Assembly (NCBI GenBank): GCA_023458595.1
Contig: JAEWYT010000016.1
Span: forward strand, 5,291 to 69,290
Source: Pseudomonadota bacterium
Lineage (GTDB): Bacteria; Pseudomonadota; Alphaproteobacteria; Rhizobiales; Tepidamorphaceae
Reading direction: 5' to 3'
Length of the DNA stretch: 64,000 nucleotides
Below, one piece after another: positions 45,755 to 53,909 of the stretch (position 1 is its first letter; each line of letters begins with the position of its first letter). Made by a program: the position numbers and the translations under genes. The notes beneath the pieces are model-generated. The model made no database searches. It was not told the DNA's origin and saw only the letters and a program-made list of their open reading frames with translations.

Positions 45755-46537
45755 TCAGATGACGGATCGGCGCGAGGAGATGCCCCCGTCGACCGTGATG
45801 ATCGAGCCGGTCGTGTAGCCGGAGCGCGGCGAGGCGAGGAAGGCGACGAGGTCGGTGATCTCGGCGAGATGCGCCGGCCGGCCGAGCGGATAGGTCGCCT
45901 CGAGCTCGGCGTAGCGGCTCTCGTCGCCGTAGAGCGTCTTCGCCCGCTTCTTCAGCATGGTGTAGATGCGGTCGGTCCCGACAGGGCCCGGATTGATGCC
46001 GACGACGCGGATGTTGTCGGCGAGGCTGTTGCCGCCGAGCGCCCGGCTGAAGGCCATCAGCGAGGCGTTGCCCGTCGCGCCGGCGATGTAGTTCGCATCG
46101 AACACCTCGCCGGCATTGCCGATGATGTTGATGATGACGCCGCCGCCGCGCGCCTTGAGCTTTGGATAGACCTGCCGGCACAGGTTGATGTAGCCGAAAA
46201 CCTTGAGTTCCCAGCCGGCCCGCCACTTCGCCTCGTCGACGTCGAACAGGTCGCCGCTCGGGGTGACGCCGGCATTGTTGACGAGGATATCGAAGTCGCC
46301 GGCCTCTCGAGCGAGCCTTTCGCAGGCGCCGGGCTCGGTAATGTCGAGCGGCACGATCTGCACCGACACGCCAGCGGACTGCTCGATCTCCGCTTTTATG
46401 GCCTTCAGCCTTTCGGCCGTGCGGGCGGCGAGCACGAGGTCGACGCCTTCGCCGGCCAGCGTCCGGGCGACGCCTTCGCCGATTCCCTGCGAGGCTCCGG
46501 TCACCAGCGCGCGTTTTCCCTGAAGGCGCAGATCCAT
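45755..46537 (-). CDS. SDR family oxidoreductase
   Basis: A 260-residue classical SDR. TGASQGIGEGVA near 13-24 binds the cofactor, and NNAGVTPSG near 88 follows. The catalytic region has NIIGNAGEVFDANYIAGATGNA, where the usual YxxxK is replaced by Y-I-A-G-A, so the general-base Lys is not at its standard place. This subfamily (long-known for short-chain acids) commonly varies here; activity is therefore uncertain. The C-terminus GSIITVDGGISSRR is normal. It precedes the alpha/beta hydrolase in a two-gene unit. Confidence 0.8.
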   Translation of the reverse strand: MDLRLQGKRALVTGASQGIGEGVARTLAGEGVDLVLAARTAERLKAIKAEIEQSAGVSVQIVPLDITEPGACERLAREAGDFDILVNNAGVTPSGDLFDVDEAKWRAGWELKVFGYINLCRQVYPKLKARGGGVIINIIGNAGEVFDANYIAGATGNASLMAFSRALGGNSLADNIRVVGINPGPVGTDRIYTMLKKRAKTLYGDESRYAELEATYPLGRPAHLAEITDLVAFLASPRSGYTTGSIITVDGGISSRRSVI

Positions 46538-46694
46538 CCCTGTTTCCCTTGTGGCGGCTTTTTCCGGCTCGCATGACGCCAGCCGGGGACCTCGCCCGTC
46601 AAGTCGCCGCCTTGCATGGATGGGATGCGATTGACCGCGGCGCCCGAACGTGGTCAGCACGTCGGACGCCACCGAAACGGCACGGGAGGCCGCG

Positions 46695-47126
46695 ATGCCG
46701 CTCAACACCGCCCTGATCCTTCTGGCGGTCCTCGCCCAGATGACCCTGACCTTCGTCGTCTATTTCGTGATGGTCCGCGGCCGCGTCGCCGCGGTGAGGG
46801 CCAAGCAGGTGCGCACCTCGCAATACGTCCTGGTTGAAGGCGAGCCGCCCCATCTCGCCCGCGTCACCAACAGCGTGCGCAACCAGTTCGAGCTGCCGGT
46901 CCTCTTCTACGCGCTGGTGCTGATGCTCGTCGCCGTCAACCGGGTGACGATGCTCGACGTGATCCTCGCCTGGGTCTTCGTCGTTCTGCGCGTCGCCCAC
47001 TATTTCGCCCACACCAGGGGCGAGAACGTCGTGGTCCGTATGCGTGTCTTCGGTTTCGGCCTGTTCGTCGTCATCGCGCTCGCGATCCACGCGCTGGTGA
47101 TCGTGCTCGGAGAGATGGTCCTATGA
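46695..47126 (+). CDS. MAPEG family membrane protein
   Basis: A 143-residue protein with four hydrophobic helices. VTNSVRNQFELPVLFYALVL near 53-72 is the conserved MAPEG core, with the polar RNQFE that contacts glutathione in eukaryotic members. The ATG at 46695 has GGGAGG upstream. It overlaps the downstream RNA methyltransferase gene by ATGA. Bacterial MAPEG proteins are mostly uncharacterised. Confidence 0.82.
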   Translation: MPLNTALILLAVLAQMTLTFVVYFVMVRGRVAAVRAKQVRTSQYVLVEGEPPHLARVTNSVRNQFELPVLFYALVLMLVAVNRVTMLDVILAWVFVVLRVAHYFAHTRGENVVVRMRVFGFGLFVVIALAIHALVIVLGEMVL

Positions 47127-48430
47127 AGCATGGCGGCATAGTCGCGGCCGCGATCGAGGTCCTGAGCGATATCGAGACCCGCCGCCGCCCCGCCTCCGAG
47201 GCGCTCAGGGACTGGGGCGTCTCGCACCGCTTCGCCGGCTCCGGCGACCGCGCAGCGATCGGCAACCTCGTCTTCGACGCGCTGCGCAACCGCGCCTCGA
47301 TCGCCTGGAGGATGGGAGCGGAATCCCCGCGCGCGCTGGCCTTCGGCGCCTATACGTTCGGCTGGGGCGTCGGTCTCGACCGCATGGAGGTCGCCTTCGC
47401 CTCCGACCGCCACTCGCCCGAACCGCTGACGGACGGCGAGAAGATCGCGATCCGGACCCGCACCCTGCAGGACGCGCCCGACTGGGTGAAGGGCGACTAT
47501 CCCGAGTGGCTCGATCCCGCCTTCGAGGCCGCGTTCGGCGCCGGCGCGGCGGAGGAGGGGGCGGCGCTCGCTACCCGCGCGCCGGTCGATCTGCGCGTCA
47601 ACACGTTGAAATCCGCCCGCGACAAGGTCCTGAAGGCGCTCGCCCGCTTCGAGCCGGAGGAAACGCCGTTGTCCCCGGTCGGTGTCCGTCTGGCCCCCGG
47701 CGCCGGGCCCGCCCGTCAGCCGCATGTCGAGGCCGAGGCCGGCTATCGCAAGGGCTGGTTCGAGCTTCAGGACGAGGGCTCGCAACTCGCGGCCTTCCTG
47801 ACCGGCGCCGCGCCGGGCAACCAGGTCGCCGACGTCTGCGCCGGCGCCGGCGGCAAGACGCTCGCTCTCGCCGCGCTCCTTCAGAACAAGGGCCAGATCT
47901 ACGCCTGGGACGCCGACCGCCACCGCCTCGCCGATATCCACGAGCGCCTGCAGCGCGCCGGGGTCCGCAACGCCCAGGTGCGCGAGGCCGGCGACGCGAT
48001 GGTCCTGAACGACCTCGAAGGCAGGATGGACATCGTCATGGTCGACGCGCCCTGCACCGGCACCGGCACCTGGCGCCGCCGCCCGGATGCGAAATGGCGG
48101 CTGGGCGAGAAGGCGCTGGAGGATCGCAAGGCGGATCAGGACGCCGTTCTGGCGCTCGCCGCTCCGCTGGTGAAGCCGGGCGGCAGGCTCGTCTACGTCA
48201 CCTGCTCGGTGCTGCCGGAGGAGAACGATGGGCGCATTGCCGCGTTTGTTGCGAAAGCCACGGGTTTCACGCCGCTGAAGCCGGCCGAATTCGTTGCTGC
48301 TTCGGGGCTGACCGACGAGACGAAGGCGCATCTGTCCGATCCCGTGCTCGCAACGAAGCACGGCCTGCAACTCACCCCGCGCCGCACGGGCACGGACGGA
48401 TTCTACGTTTCGGTACTCGCGCGCGGCTGA
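47123..48430 (+). CDS. RsmB/NOP2-family RNA (cytosine-5) methyltransferase
   Basis: A 435-residue enzyme that likely methylates a cytosine of 16S rRNA. VADVCAGAGGKTLALAALL near 234-252 is the SAM site. MVDAPCTGTGTWRRRPD near 311 holds one conserved Cys, and YVTCSVLPEENDGRI near 355 holds the other, catalytic one. The N-terminal 130 residues are helical but not an obvious NusB domain. Placement between guaB and guaA fits the rsmB gene of Hyphomicrobiales, though the exact target base is not proven. Confidence 0.88.
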   Translation: MKHGGIVAAAIEVLSDIETRRRPASEALRDWGVSHRFAGSGDRAAIGNLVFDALRNRASIAWRMGAESPRALAFGAYTFGWGVGLDRMEVAFASDRHSPEPLTDGEKIAIRTRTLQDAPDWVKGDYPEWLDPAFEAAFGAGAAEEGAALATRAPVDLRVNTLKSARDKVLKALARFEPEETPLSPVGVRLAPGAGPARQPHVEAEAGYRKGWFELQDEGSQLAAFLTGAAPGNQVADVCAGAGGKTLALAALLQNKGQIYAWDADRHRLADIHERLQRAGVRNAQVREAGDAMVLNDLEGRMDIVMVDAPCTGTGTWRRRPDAKWRLGEKALEDRKADQDAVLALAAPLVKPGGRLVYVTCSVLPEENDGRIAAFVAKATGFTPLKPAEFVAASGLTDETKAHLSDPVLATKHGLQLTPRRTGTDGFYVSVLARG

Positions 48431-48487
48431 ATCTGTTTCTCAGCGGCGCGATACAAGCATCTGATCCGACTGGACGATCTGGGCTCC

Positions 48488-48643
48488 TCAGCACTGCGAG
48501 GGCGGATGCGGACGCTCGCAGGCGGGTGCCGACGCCGATTGCGCGGACGCCCCGCCCGGCGCCACCGCCGCGAGCCCCGCTGCGAGCATCAGGGCCACGG
48601 CCGCGACGGCCGATATACGCAATCCTTCTTTCGTGACACGCAC
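48488..48643 (-). CDS. very small secreted protein
   Basis: A 51-residue product starting at GTG, six bases after a strong GGAGGAGG site. A basic start RVTKEGLR is followed by a hydrophobic stretch and a cleavage site near GASA, leaving a short mature peptide with two Cys (SAPACERPHPPSQC). It converges on the RNA methyltransferase gene and is divergent from guaA. A secreted micropeptide is likely real by its ribosome site, but no function is known. Confidence 0.5.
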   Translation of the reverse strand: MRVTKEGLRISAVAAVALMLAAGLAAVAPGGASAQSASAPACERPHPPSQC

Positions 48644-48808
48644 GTGAGCCTCCTCCGTTGGAACCGTAGCCAGATAACAAATATGGGGCGTGGCGGCGAG
48701 AGGGAAACCGGCCCGCCGTGGCCGCATCGGACCCGGGGCAGCCTACCCCCTGAATTGCTAACAAATGACCTGCGCGACCGGCTGGACACGACTCGTGCTT
48801 GCCTCTAA

Positions 48809-50377
48809 ATGCTCGCTATGACGGAACCCTCCCACGACCGCATCCTGATCGTCGATTTCGGCAGCCAGGTCACCCAGCTCATCGCGAGACGGGTGCGCGA
48901 GGCCGGCGTCTATTGCGAAATCCATCCTTTCCAGAAGGCCGCCGAGGCCTTCGAGCGGCTTCGGCCCAAGGGCGTCGTCCTGTCCGGTGGCCCGGCCTCC
49001 GTGCTCGACGAGAACGCCCCGTCCGCGCCGCCCATGGTCTTCGAGGCGGGTCTGCCGATCCTCGGCATCTGCTACGGTCAGCAGACGACGGCGAAGCAAC
49101 TCGGCGGTGCTGTGGAAGGCGGACACGCCGCCGAATTCGGCCGCGCCTTCGTGGAGATCCACGAGCCGTCGGCGCTCTACGAGGGCATCTGGTCGGTCGG
49201 CGAGCGCCACCAGGTCTGGATGAGCCACGGCGACCGCGTCACCCGCCTGCCGGAAGGCTTCGCGGTGCGCGCCACCTCGCCGAACGCCCCCTTCGCGATC
49301 GCGACCGACGAGAAGCGCCACATCTACACGACCATGTTCCATCCGGAGGTCCACCACACCCCGGACGGTGCGAAGCTCCTGAAGCATTTCGTCGTCGACA
49401 TCTGCGGCTGCAGGCCCGACTGGACCATGGCCGCCTTCCGTGACGAGGCGGTAGCCTGCATCCGGGAGCAGGTCGGCGACGGCAAGGTGATCTGCGGCCT
49501 CTCCGGCGGCGTCGATTCAGCGGTCGCCGCCGTGCTGATCCACGAGGCGATCGGCGACCAGCTCACCTGCATCCTGGTCGACCACGGCCTGATGCGCATG
49601 AACGAGGCGAAGGAGGTCGTCGACCTCTTTCGCGGCCACTACAACATCCCGCTCGTCGACGTCGACGCCTCCGAGACCTTCATCTCGGCGCTCGAAGGCG
49701 TCACCGACCCGGAGAAGAAGCGCAAGATCATCGGCGCGCTGTTCATCGACGTGTTCGAGGCAGAGGCCAGGAAGATCGGGGGCGCCGAGTTCCTCGCCCA
49801 GGGCACGCTCTATCCCGACGTGATCGAGTCCGTCTCCTTCACCGGCGGACCCTCGGTGACGATCAAGTCGCACCACAACGTGGGCGGCCTGCCGGAGCGG
49901 ATGAATCTCAAACTGGTCGAGCCGCTGCGCGAGCTCTTCAAGGACGAGGTGAGGGCGCTTGGTCGCGAGCTCGGCCTGCCGGAAGCCTTCGTCGGCCGCC
50001 ATCCGTTCCCCGGCCCCGGCCTCGCGATCCGCTGCCCTGGCGGGATCAGCCGGGAGAAGCTCGACATCCTGAGGAAAGCCGATGCGATCTATCTCGACGA
50101 GATACGCAAGGCCGGCCTCTACGACGCGATCTGGCAGGCCTTCGCCGTTCTGCTGCCGGTCCAGACGGTGGGCGTCATGGGCGACGGGCGCACCTACGAC
50201 TTCGTCTGCGCGCTCCGCGCCGTGACGTCCGTCGACGGAATGACGGCGGACTTCTTCCACTACGACATGGATTTCCTCGGCACGACCGCCACCCGCATCA
50301 TCAACGAGGTCAAAGGCATAAACCGGGTTGTCTACGACGTTACGTCGAAGCCCCCGGGCACGATCGAGTGGGAGTGA
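48809..50377 (+). CDS. guaA: GMP synthase (glutamine-hydrolysing)
   Basis: A 522-residue two-domain enzyme converting XMP to GMP. The class I amidotransferase part has GICYGQQTT with catalytic Cys88 and FHPEVHHT near 180 with the His. The synthetase part opens with GLSGGVDSAVAA near 231, the ATP pyrophosphatase loop, and ends with the dimerisation domain closing in PPGTIEWE. A second ATG three codons in is equally possible; neither has a strong ribosome site. Confidence 0.97.
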   Translation: MLAMTEPSHDRILIVDFGSQVTQLIARRVREAGVYCEIHPFQKAAEAFERLRPKGVVLSGGPASVLDENAPSAPPMVFEAGLPILGICYGQQTTAKQLGGAVEGGHAAEFGRAFVEIHEPSALYEGIWSVGERHQVWMSHGDRVTRLPEGFAVRATSPNAPFAIATDEKRHIYTTMFHPEVHHTPDGAKLLKHFVVDICGCRPDWTMAAFRDEAVACIREQVGDGKVICGLSGGVDSAVAAVLIHEAIGDQLTCILVDHGLMRMNEAKEVVDLFRGHYNIPLVDVDASETFISALEGVTDPEKKRKIIGALFIDVFEAEARKIGGAEFLAQGTLYPDVIESVSFTGGPSVTIKSHHNVGGLPERMNLKLVEPLRELFKDEVRALGRELGLPEAFVGRHPFPGPGLAIRCPGGISREKLDILRKADAIYLDEIRKAGLYDAIWQAFAVLLPVQTVGVMGDGRTYDFVCALRAVTSVDGMTADFFHYDMDFLGTTATRIINEVKGINRVVYDVTSKPPGTIEWE

Positions 50378-50763
50378 GCAGAGTGCCGCAGAGCGAAGTG
50401 TGACGCATCCAGATGCCAATGGCGACGTCGTTTCAATGATAGCGACGGGCGCCCTCTAGCCCGCCCACCCGGTCCCATACTCGATCCGATCGAGAACCCC
50501 TTCGCCAAGTTCCAGGCTCTGCTCCAAAGGGCCGCCGGGCGCATCGTCGACCGCCTGTCGATGGCTACCGGACGCCTCGTCCAGGACTCACTCCGCAGAA
50601 GTGCACCGCGTTTGTTGCCGCCGCCGGTTTCAGCCGCGGGCGAACGGCCTGTCGGACCCAGTTTTCCGGTCTGCGGCGGCGCGATGCACGAAAATCGCCT
50701 TTGGATATTTTCGCCGGATCGGCGCCCCCTGCACCCTGTAGGCTAGAAGGAAAGCGGTCGGCG
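50378..50763. other. intergenic region after guaA
   Basis: A 386-base stretch with no intact gene. Its middle holds the degraded IS630 transposase C-terminus described separately. The last 120 bases should carry the promoter for the DoxX-like gene, but no clear hexamers are seen. Confidence 0.65.
50475..50640 (+). pseudogene. remnant of an IS630-family transposase C-terminus
   Basis: Translating in shifting frames gives PYS, then DPIENPFAKFQALLQRAAG, then RIVDRLSMATGRL, and after a frame change TPQKCTAFVAAAGFSR. IS630 transposases end in PYSPDLNPIE (with the last catalytic Glu), FAKLKALLRKAAERT and TPAECANYFAAAGY. The residue order matches, but there is a deletion before the Glu and a frameshift near 50590. 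No upstream catalytic part or terminal inverted repeats are found, so this is a dead fragment. Confidence 0.7.
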
Positions 50764-51195
50764 ATGCCGGCGCCAGAGCAGACGGGGTCTCATCCGACCA
50801 TGGGGAACGAGGAAGTCGCTTATCTCGTCGCGCGCATCGCGACGTGCGGTATCTGGACGGGCGCGGGCCTGTTCAAACTGTTCCATTTCTCCGGCTTCAC
50901 CGCCAAGATGAAGGGCTTCGGCTTCCCGTTGCCGGCCCTGTCCGCAGCCTTCGTGATCGCCGTCGAACTGATCGGCAGCACTCTCGTCATCTTCGATATC
51001 GAGGTCTGGGCGGTGGCGCTGGTGTGGATGGGCTTCACCGTCTGGGCGACCTGGATCGAACACCGCCATGTCTTCGACCCGCGCGGCGCCATCGTGTTCC
51101 CCGAGTATGTCCAGATCTGCAAGAACATTTCGATCATCGGCGGTCTGATCTTCATGATCCTGCTCGACGGGGGACGACCGGAGTGGCTGCCGTGA
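50764..51195 (+). CDS. DoxX-like membrane protein
   Basis: A 143-residue protein with four hydrophobic helices. IWTGAGLFKLFHFSGFTAKMKGFGFPLPALSA near 30-60 follows the DoxX/SURF4-like pattern, with the first helix ending in a charged loop, and the ending LIFMILLDGGRPEWLP is also family-like. Such proteins associate with redox or thiol metabolism. It overlaps the OsmC-like gene by GTGA, so both are co-translated. A later ATG at 50800 is possible. Confidence 0.72.
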   Translation: MPAPEQTGSHPTMGNEEVAYLVARIATCGIWTGAGLFKLFHFSGFTAKMKGFGFPLPALSAAFVIAVELIGSTLVIFDIEVWAVALVWMGFTVWATWIEHRHVFDPRGAIVFPEYVQICKNISIIGGLIFMILLDGGRPEWLP

Positions 51196-51692
51196 GCGGA
51201 CGGAGTTCAAAGGAGTTCGAAGTCGTCTTCGTGGCGCGGGGCGTGGCCAGCGGGAAGATGCGCACCGACGTGGAATTGGAATGGCTCCAACCCGGAGGGA
51301 AGAGCGAGGTGTATCACCTTGCCACCGACGAAGGTCCGCTTCTGGGCGGCGAGAACACGGCACCCCCGGCACTGGCCCATTTCGCCACGGCGCTGGTCGG
51401 CTGCCTGGTGACCCACATCCGGGCGTTTTCGAGCACGATGAGGATTCCCATCCGGGACGTTTCTGTCCACTCGACCTTCCGCTGGCGCGGACGGCGCATC
51501 GGTGATGCGCCCTACGAAGCCGGGCTCGACGCGATCTCGATCGATATCGACGTCGACAGCGATGCCGCCGAGGGCGATCTGCTGCGCCTCATCGCGGCAG
51601 CGAAACAGGGATGTTTCATCGAGCAGAGCCTGGCGCAAGGCATCACCGTCGCCCATCGACTGAAACGCGAAGGGGGCTGGACGTCGCTCTAG
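51192..51692 (+). CDS. OsmC family protein
   Basis: A 166-residue OsmC/Ohr-fold protein. TDEGPLLGGENTAPPALAHFATALVGCLVTHI near 44-75 contains the conserved first Cys, and KQGCFIEQSL near 136 contains the second. Pairs like this reduce organic hydroperoxides. The GTG start overlaps the DoxX stop, which supports a shared role in oxidative defence. Confidence 0.82.
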   Translation: MSGRSSKEFEVVFVARGVASGKMRTDVELEWLQPGGKSEVYHLATDEGPLLGGENTAPPALAHFATALVGCLVTHIRAFSSTMRIPIRDVSVHSTFRWRGRRIGDAPYEAGLDAISIDIDVDSDAAEGDLLRLIAAAKQGCFIEQSLAQGITVAHRLKREGGWTSL

Positions 51693-52041
51693 GTCGTGCA
51701 GTCGCAAAGGGGCCCCTCCGGTCATCGTGCTTTCTGATTCACGGTTTTCGACAGGAAGGCGCGGATGCGCCGGCCGGTTCGACCGGATTGCGGTGGCGAT
51801 CACCAAGGTTCGAGACGGCGATATCCATCGACACGCGGCCCCCGAGAAGAGCCGACACGGATCGCCGTATCGGCCGCGCGCGGCGGATTGACCACCGCGA
51901 ACCCGTGCCCTTTGCCGGCGCGCTTGTGCCGGACCTGATGCGGCCGCCCGGCGAGGCGGAGACCGTGCCCGTCAGCAATCAAAGCCGGACCCAGGGCCCG
52001 TGCGCCCACGACCCGGCCCGGCGCGCGTGGCCACTTGGCGT
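51693..52041. other. intergenic region between OsmC and E2 genes
   Basis: A 349-base GC-rich gap between convergent genes. Short open frames exist on both strands, but none has a ribosome site or family resemblance. It should carry terminators for both operons; no clean hairpin with a T-run was found. Confidence 0.6.
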
Positions 52042-53340
52042 TCAGGCCAGCAGCGCCAACGGGTTTTCGACGTGCCGTTTGAGCGCGGCAAGAAGTCCCG
52101 CGCCGAGCGCGCCGTCCACCGTCCGGTGATCCACGGAAAGCGTCACGGTCATCGTCGTTGCGATGGCGATCTCGGAGTCGCGCACCGCGGGGCGTTTCTC
52201 GGCGGCGCCGACCGCAAGGATGGTGCCGTGCGGGGGATTGATCACCGCATCGAACGAGGAAACGCCGAACATACCGAGGTTGGACAGAGAGGTCGTCCCG
52301 CCCTGGTATTCCTCGGGGGCGAGTTTCCTCTCTCGAGCCCGTGCGGCGAGTTCCTTCATCTCGCCCGAAATTGCCGAGACGCTTTTGCTTTCGGCACTAT
52401 GGATCACGGGCGTTATCAGACCGCCTTCGATGGCGACGGCGACTGCGACATCGACGGCCCGGTGCCGCAGCATCCGGCCGTCATCGGCCCAGGTGACGTT
52501 GGCTTCCGGCACGTCGCGCAGCGCGCAGGCAAGCGCCTTGATCATCAGGTCGTTGACCGAGATCCGCCAGGCCGGACCCGTGCCGTCCCGCAGCGGAGCG
52601 GCAGCGTTCAATTGCTCACGCAGCGCCAGGAGCGCGTCGAGAGCAACATCAGCGCGAAGGTAGAAATGCGGTACGGTCTGCTTGGCTTCGGTCAGCCGGC
52701 GCGCGATGGTTCGGCGCATCGCGTCCAGTTCGACCACCTCGTAGCTGCCCGGCCGGTAGAGGCCGGTAGCCGTGGCGTCGGGTGCGGTCGCAGGGGCAGC
52801 AGCGGCGGCGGCGACCTTGGGCGGGGCAGGGGAGGCGGACGCGGCCTCGACGTCGCGGAGGACGATGCGCCCGTCCGGGCCGCTGCCCGTGATCGACAGA
52901 AGGTCGACGCCGCGCATCTTCGCCACCCGTCGCGCCAGCGGCGACGCCGCGACGCGCTTTGCGTCGGCCGGGAGGACCGTACGCAGAACGGTGCCGTCGC
53001 CCGCCCCATTGGTAACCGGTTGCGGGGCCGCAACTGCCTCCGCACCTGCTGCGGCATCGGCGATGACCGGTCCGGCCGCCGTTGCCGCCACGTCTTCGCC
53101 TTCGGCGGCCAGCAAGGCGATCGGCGTATGGACCGCAACACTGCCGGTACCGTCTGGCACGATAATCCGGGCGAGAATGCCCGATTCCGGCGACTCGAAC
53201 TCGATCGTGGCCTTGTCGGTCTCGATTTCGGCGACGACATCGCCGGCCGCGACACGGTCACCGTCGCGGACCAGCCATCGGGCCAGCGTGCCCTCCTCCA
53301 TCGTCGGGGAAAGCGCGGGCATGGTGAGCGTGATGGGCAT
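52042..53340 (-). CDS. 2-oxoacid dehydrogenase E2 (dihydrolipoyl acyltransferase)
   Basis: A 432-residue E2 component. A lipoyl domain (1-75) has EIETDKATIEFES with lipoylated Lys43. An Ala/Pro-rich linker follows, then a peripheral-subunit-binding domain near 137-170 with RRVAKMRGVDLLSITGSG, a second linker and the acyltransferase domain ending with SVDHRTVDGA, which holds the catalytic His. It moves the acyl group from E1 to CoA. It is the last gene of the six-gene operon; no E3 gene lies in the window, so a shared lipoamide dehydrogenase must be used. Confidence 0.92.
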   Translation of the reverse strand: MPITLTMPALSPTMEEGTLARWLVRDGDRVAAGDVVAEIETDKATIEFESPESGILARIIVPDGTGSVAVHTPIALLAAEGEDVAATAAGPVIADAAAGAEAVAAPQPVTNGAGDGTVLRTVLPADAKRVAASPLARRVAKMRGVDLLSITGSGPDGRIVLRDVEAASASPAPPKVAAAAAAPATAPDATATGLYRPGSYEVVELDAMRRTIARRLTEAKQTVPHFYLRADVALDALLALREQLNAAAPLRDGTGPAWRISVNDLMIKALACALRDVPEANVTWADDGRMLRHRAVDVAVAVAIEGGLITPVIHSAESKSVSAISGEMKELAARARERKLAPEEYQGGTTSLSNLGMFGVSSFDAVINPPHGTILAVGAAEKRPAVRDSEIAIATTMTVTLSVDHRTVDGALGAGLLAALKRHVENPLALLA

Positions 53341-53351
53341 GGCGGCTTCGT

Positions 53352-53909
53352 CTAGTTCTCGGGGCGGACCGGGCTCCACAGCCGGCGGTCGGTTTCGGCT
53401 TCGTAGCCCTTGCCGTCAGGGAAGCTGACCAGTTCGAACTGCATCCCCCAGGGCGCCCGGAAATAGACCCAGGTCTGCCCGGCGCTCGGGCCCTGGTGAC
53501 GCACCACGGGCTCGCTCAGGATCTCCACGTCGTGCTCGCGCAGCCATTGCAGCGCGGCATCGAAATCGTCGGCGTAGAAGGCCAGGTGGTGGCCGCCGAT
53601 GTCGCTGTTGCGCGGCGGTTGCCGGTTCTGGTCGGGCGCTTCGTATTCGAACACCTCGAAGTTCGGCCCGTGACCGCAGCGGAAGAACCTGAGCTTCTTC
53701 ATCACTGTGCGCGGGTGTACCGCAAGCTGGCGCGCCATCCAGTCGTCCTCGGCGCGGAAGGGCCCGAGATCGTAGAACTGTTCGCAGCCCAGCACGTCGA
53801 CGAAGAACCGCGTGGCCTGCTCCAGGTCCGGCACGGTGAAGCCGATGTGTTCCACTCCGCGCAGGGGCGGCATGAGTTCGGCGGGTTTCCGGTTCGACGC
53901 GTCAGCCAC
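53352..53909 (-). CDS. VOC (glyoxalase/bleomycin resistance) family protein
   Basis: A 185-residue VOC-superfamily protein. VEHIGFTVPDLEQATRFFVDVLG near 19-41, GGHHLAFYADDFDAAL near 105 and WGMQFELVSFPDG near 151 supply two His and a Glu for a metal site. The inferred GTG start overlaps the E1 stop by 8 bases, and the E2 start lies 11 bases past its end, so it is an integral part of the operon. VOC enzymes include dioxygenases, epimerases and glyoxalases; its reaction here is unknown. Confidence 0.82.
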   Translation of the reverse strand: MADASNRKPAELMPPLRGVEHIGFTVPDLEQATRFFVDVLGCEQFYDLGPFRAEDDWMARQLAVHPRTVMKKLRFFRCGHGPNFEVFEYEAPDQNRQPPRNSDIGGHHLAFYADDFDAALQWLREHDVEILSEPVVRHQGPSAGQTWVYFRAPWGMQFELVSFPDGKGYEAETDRRLWSPVRPEN

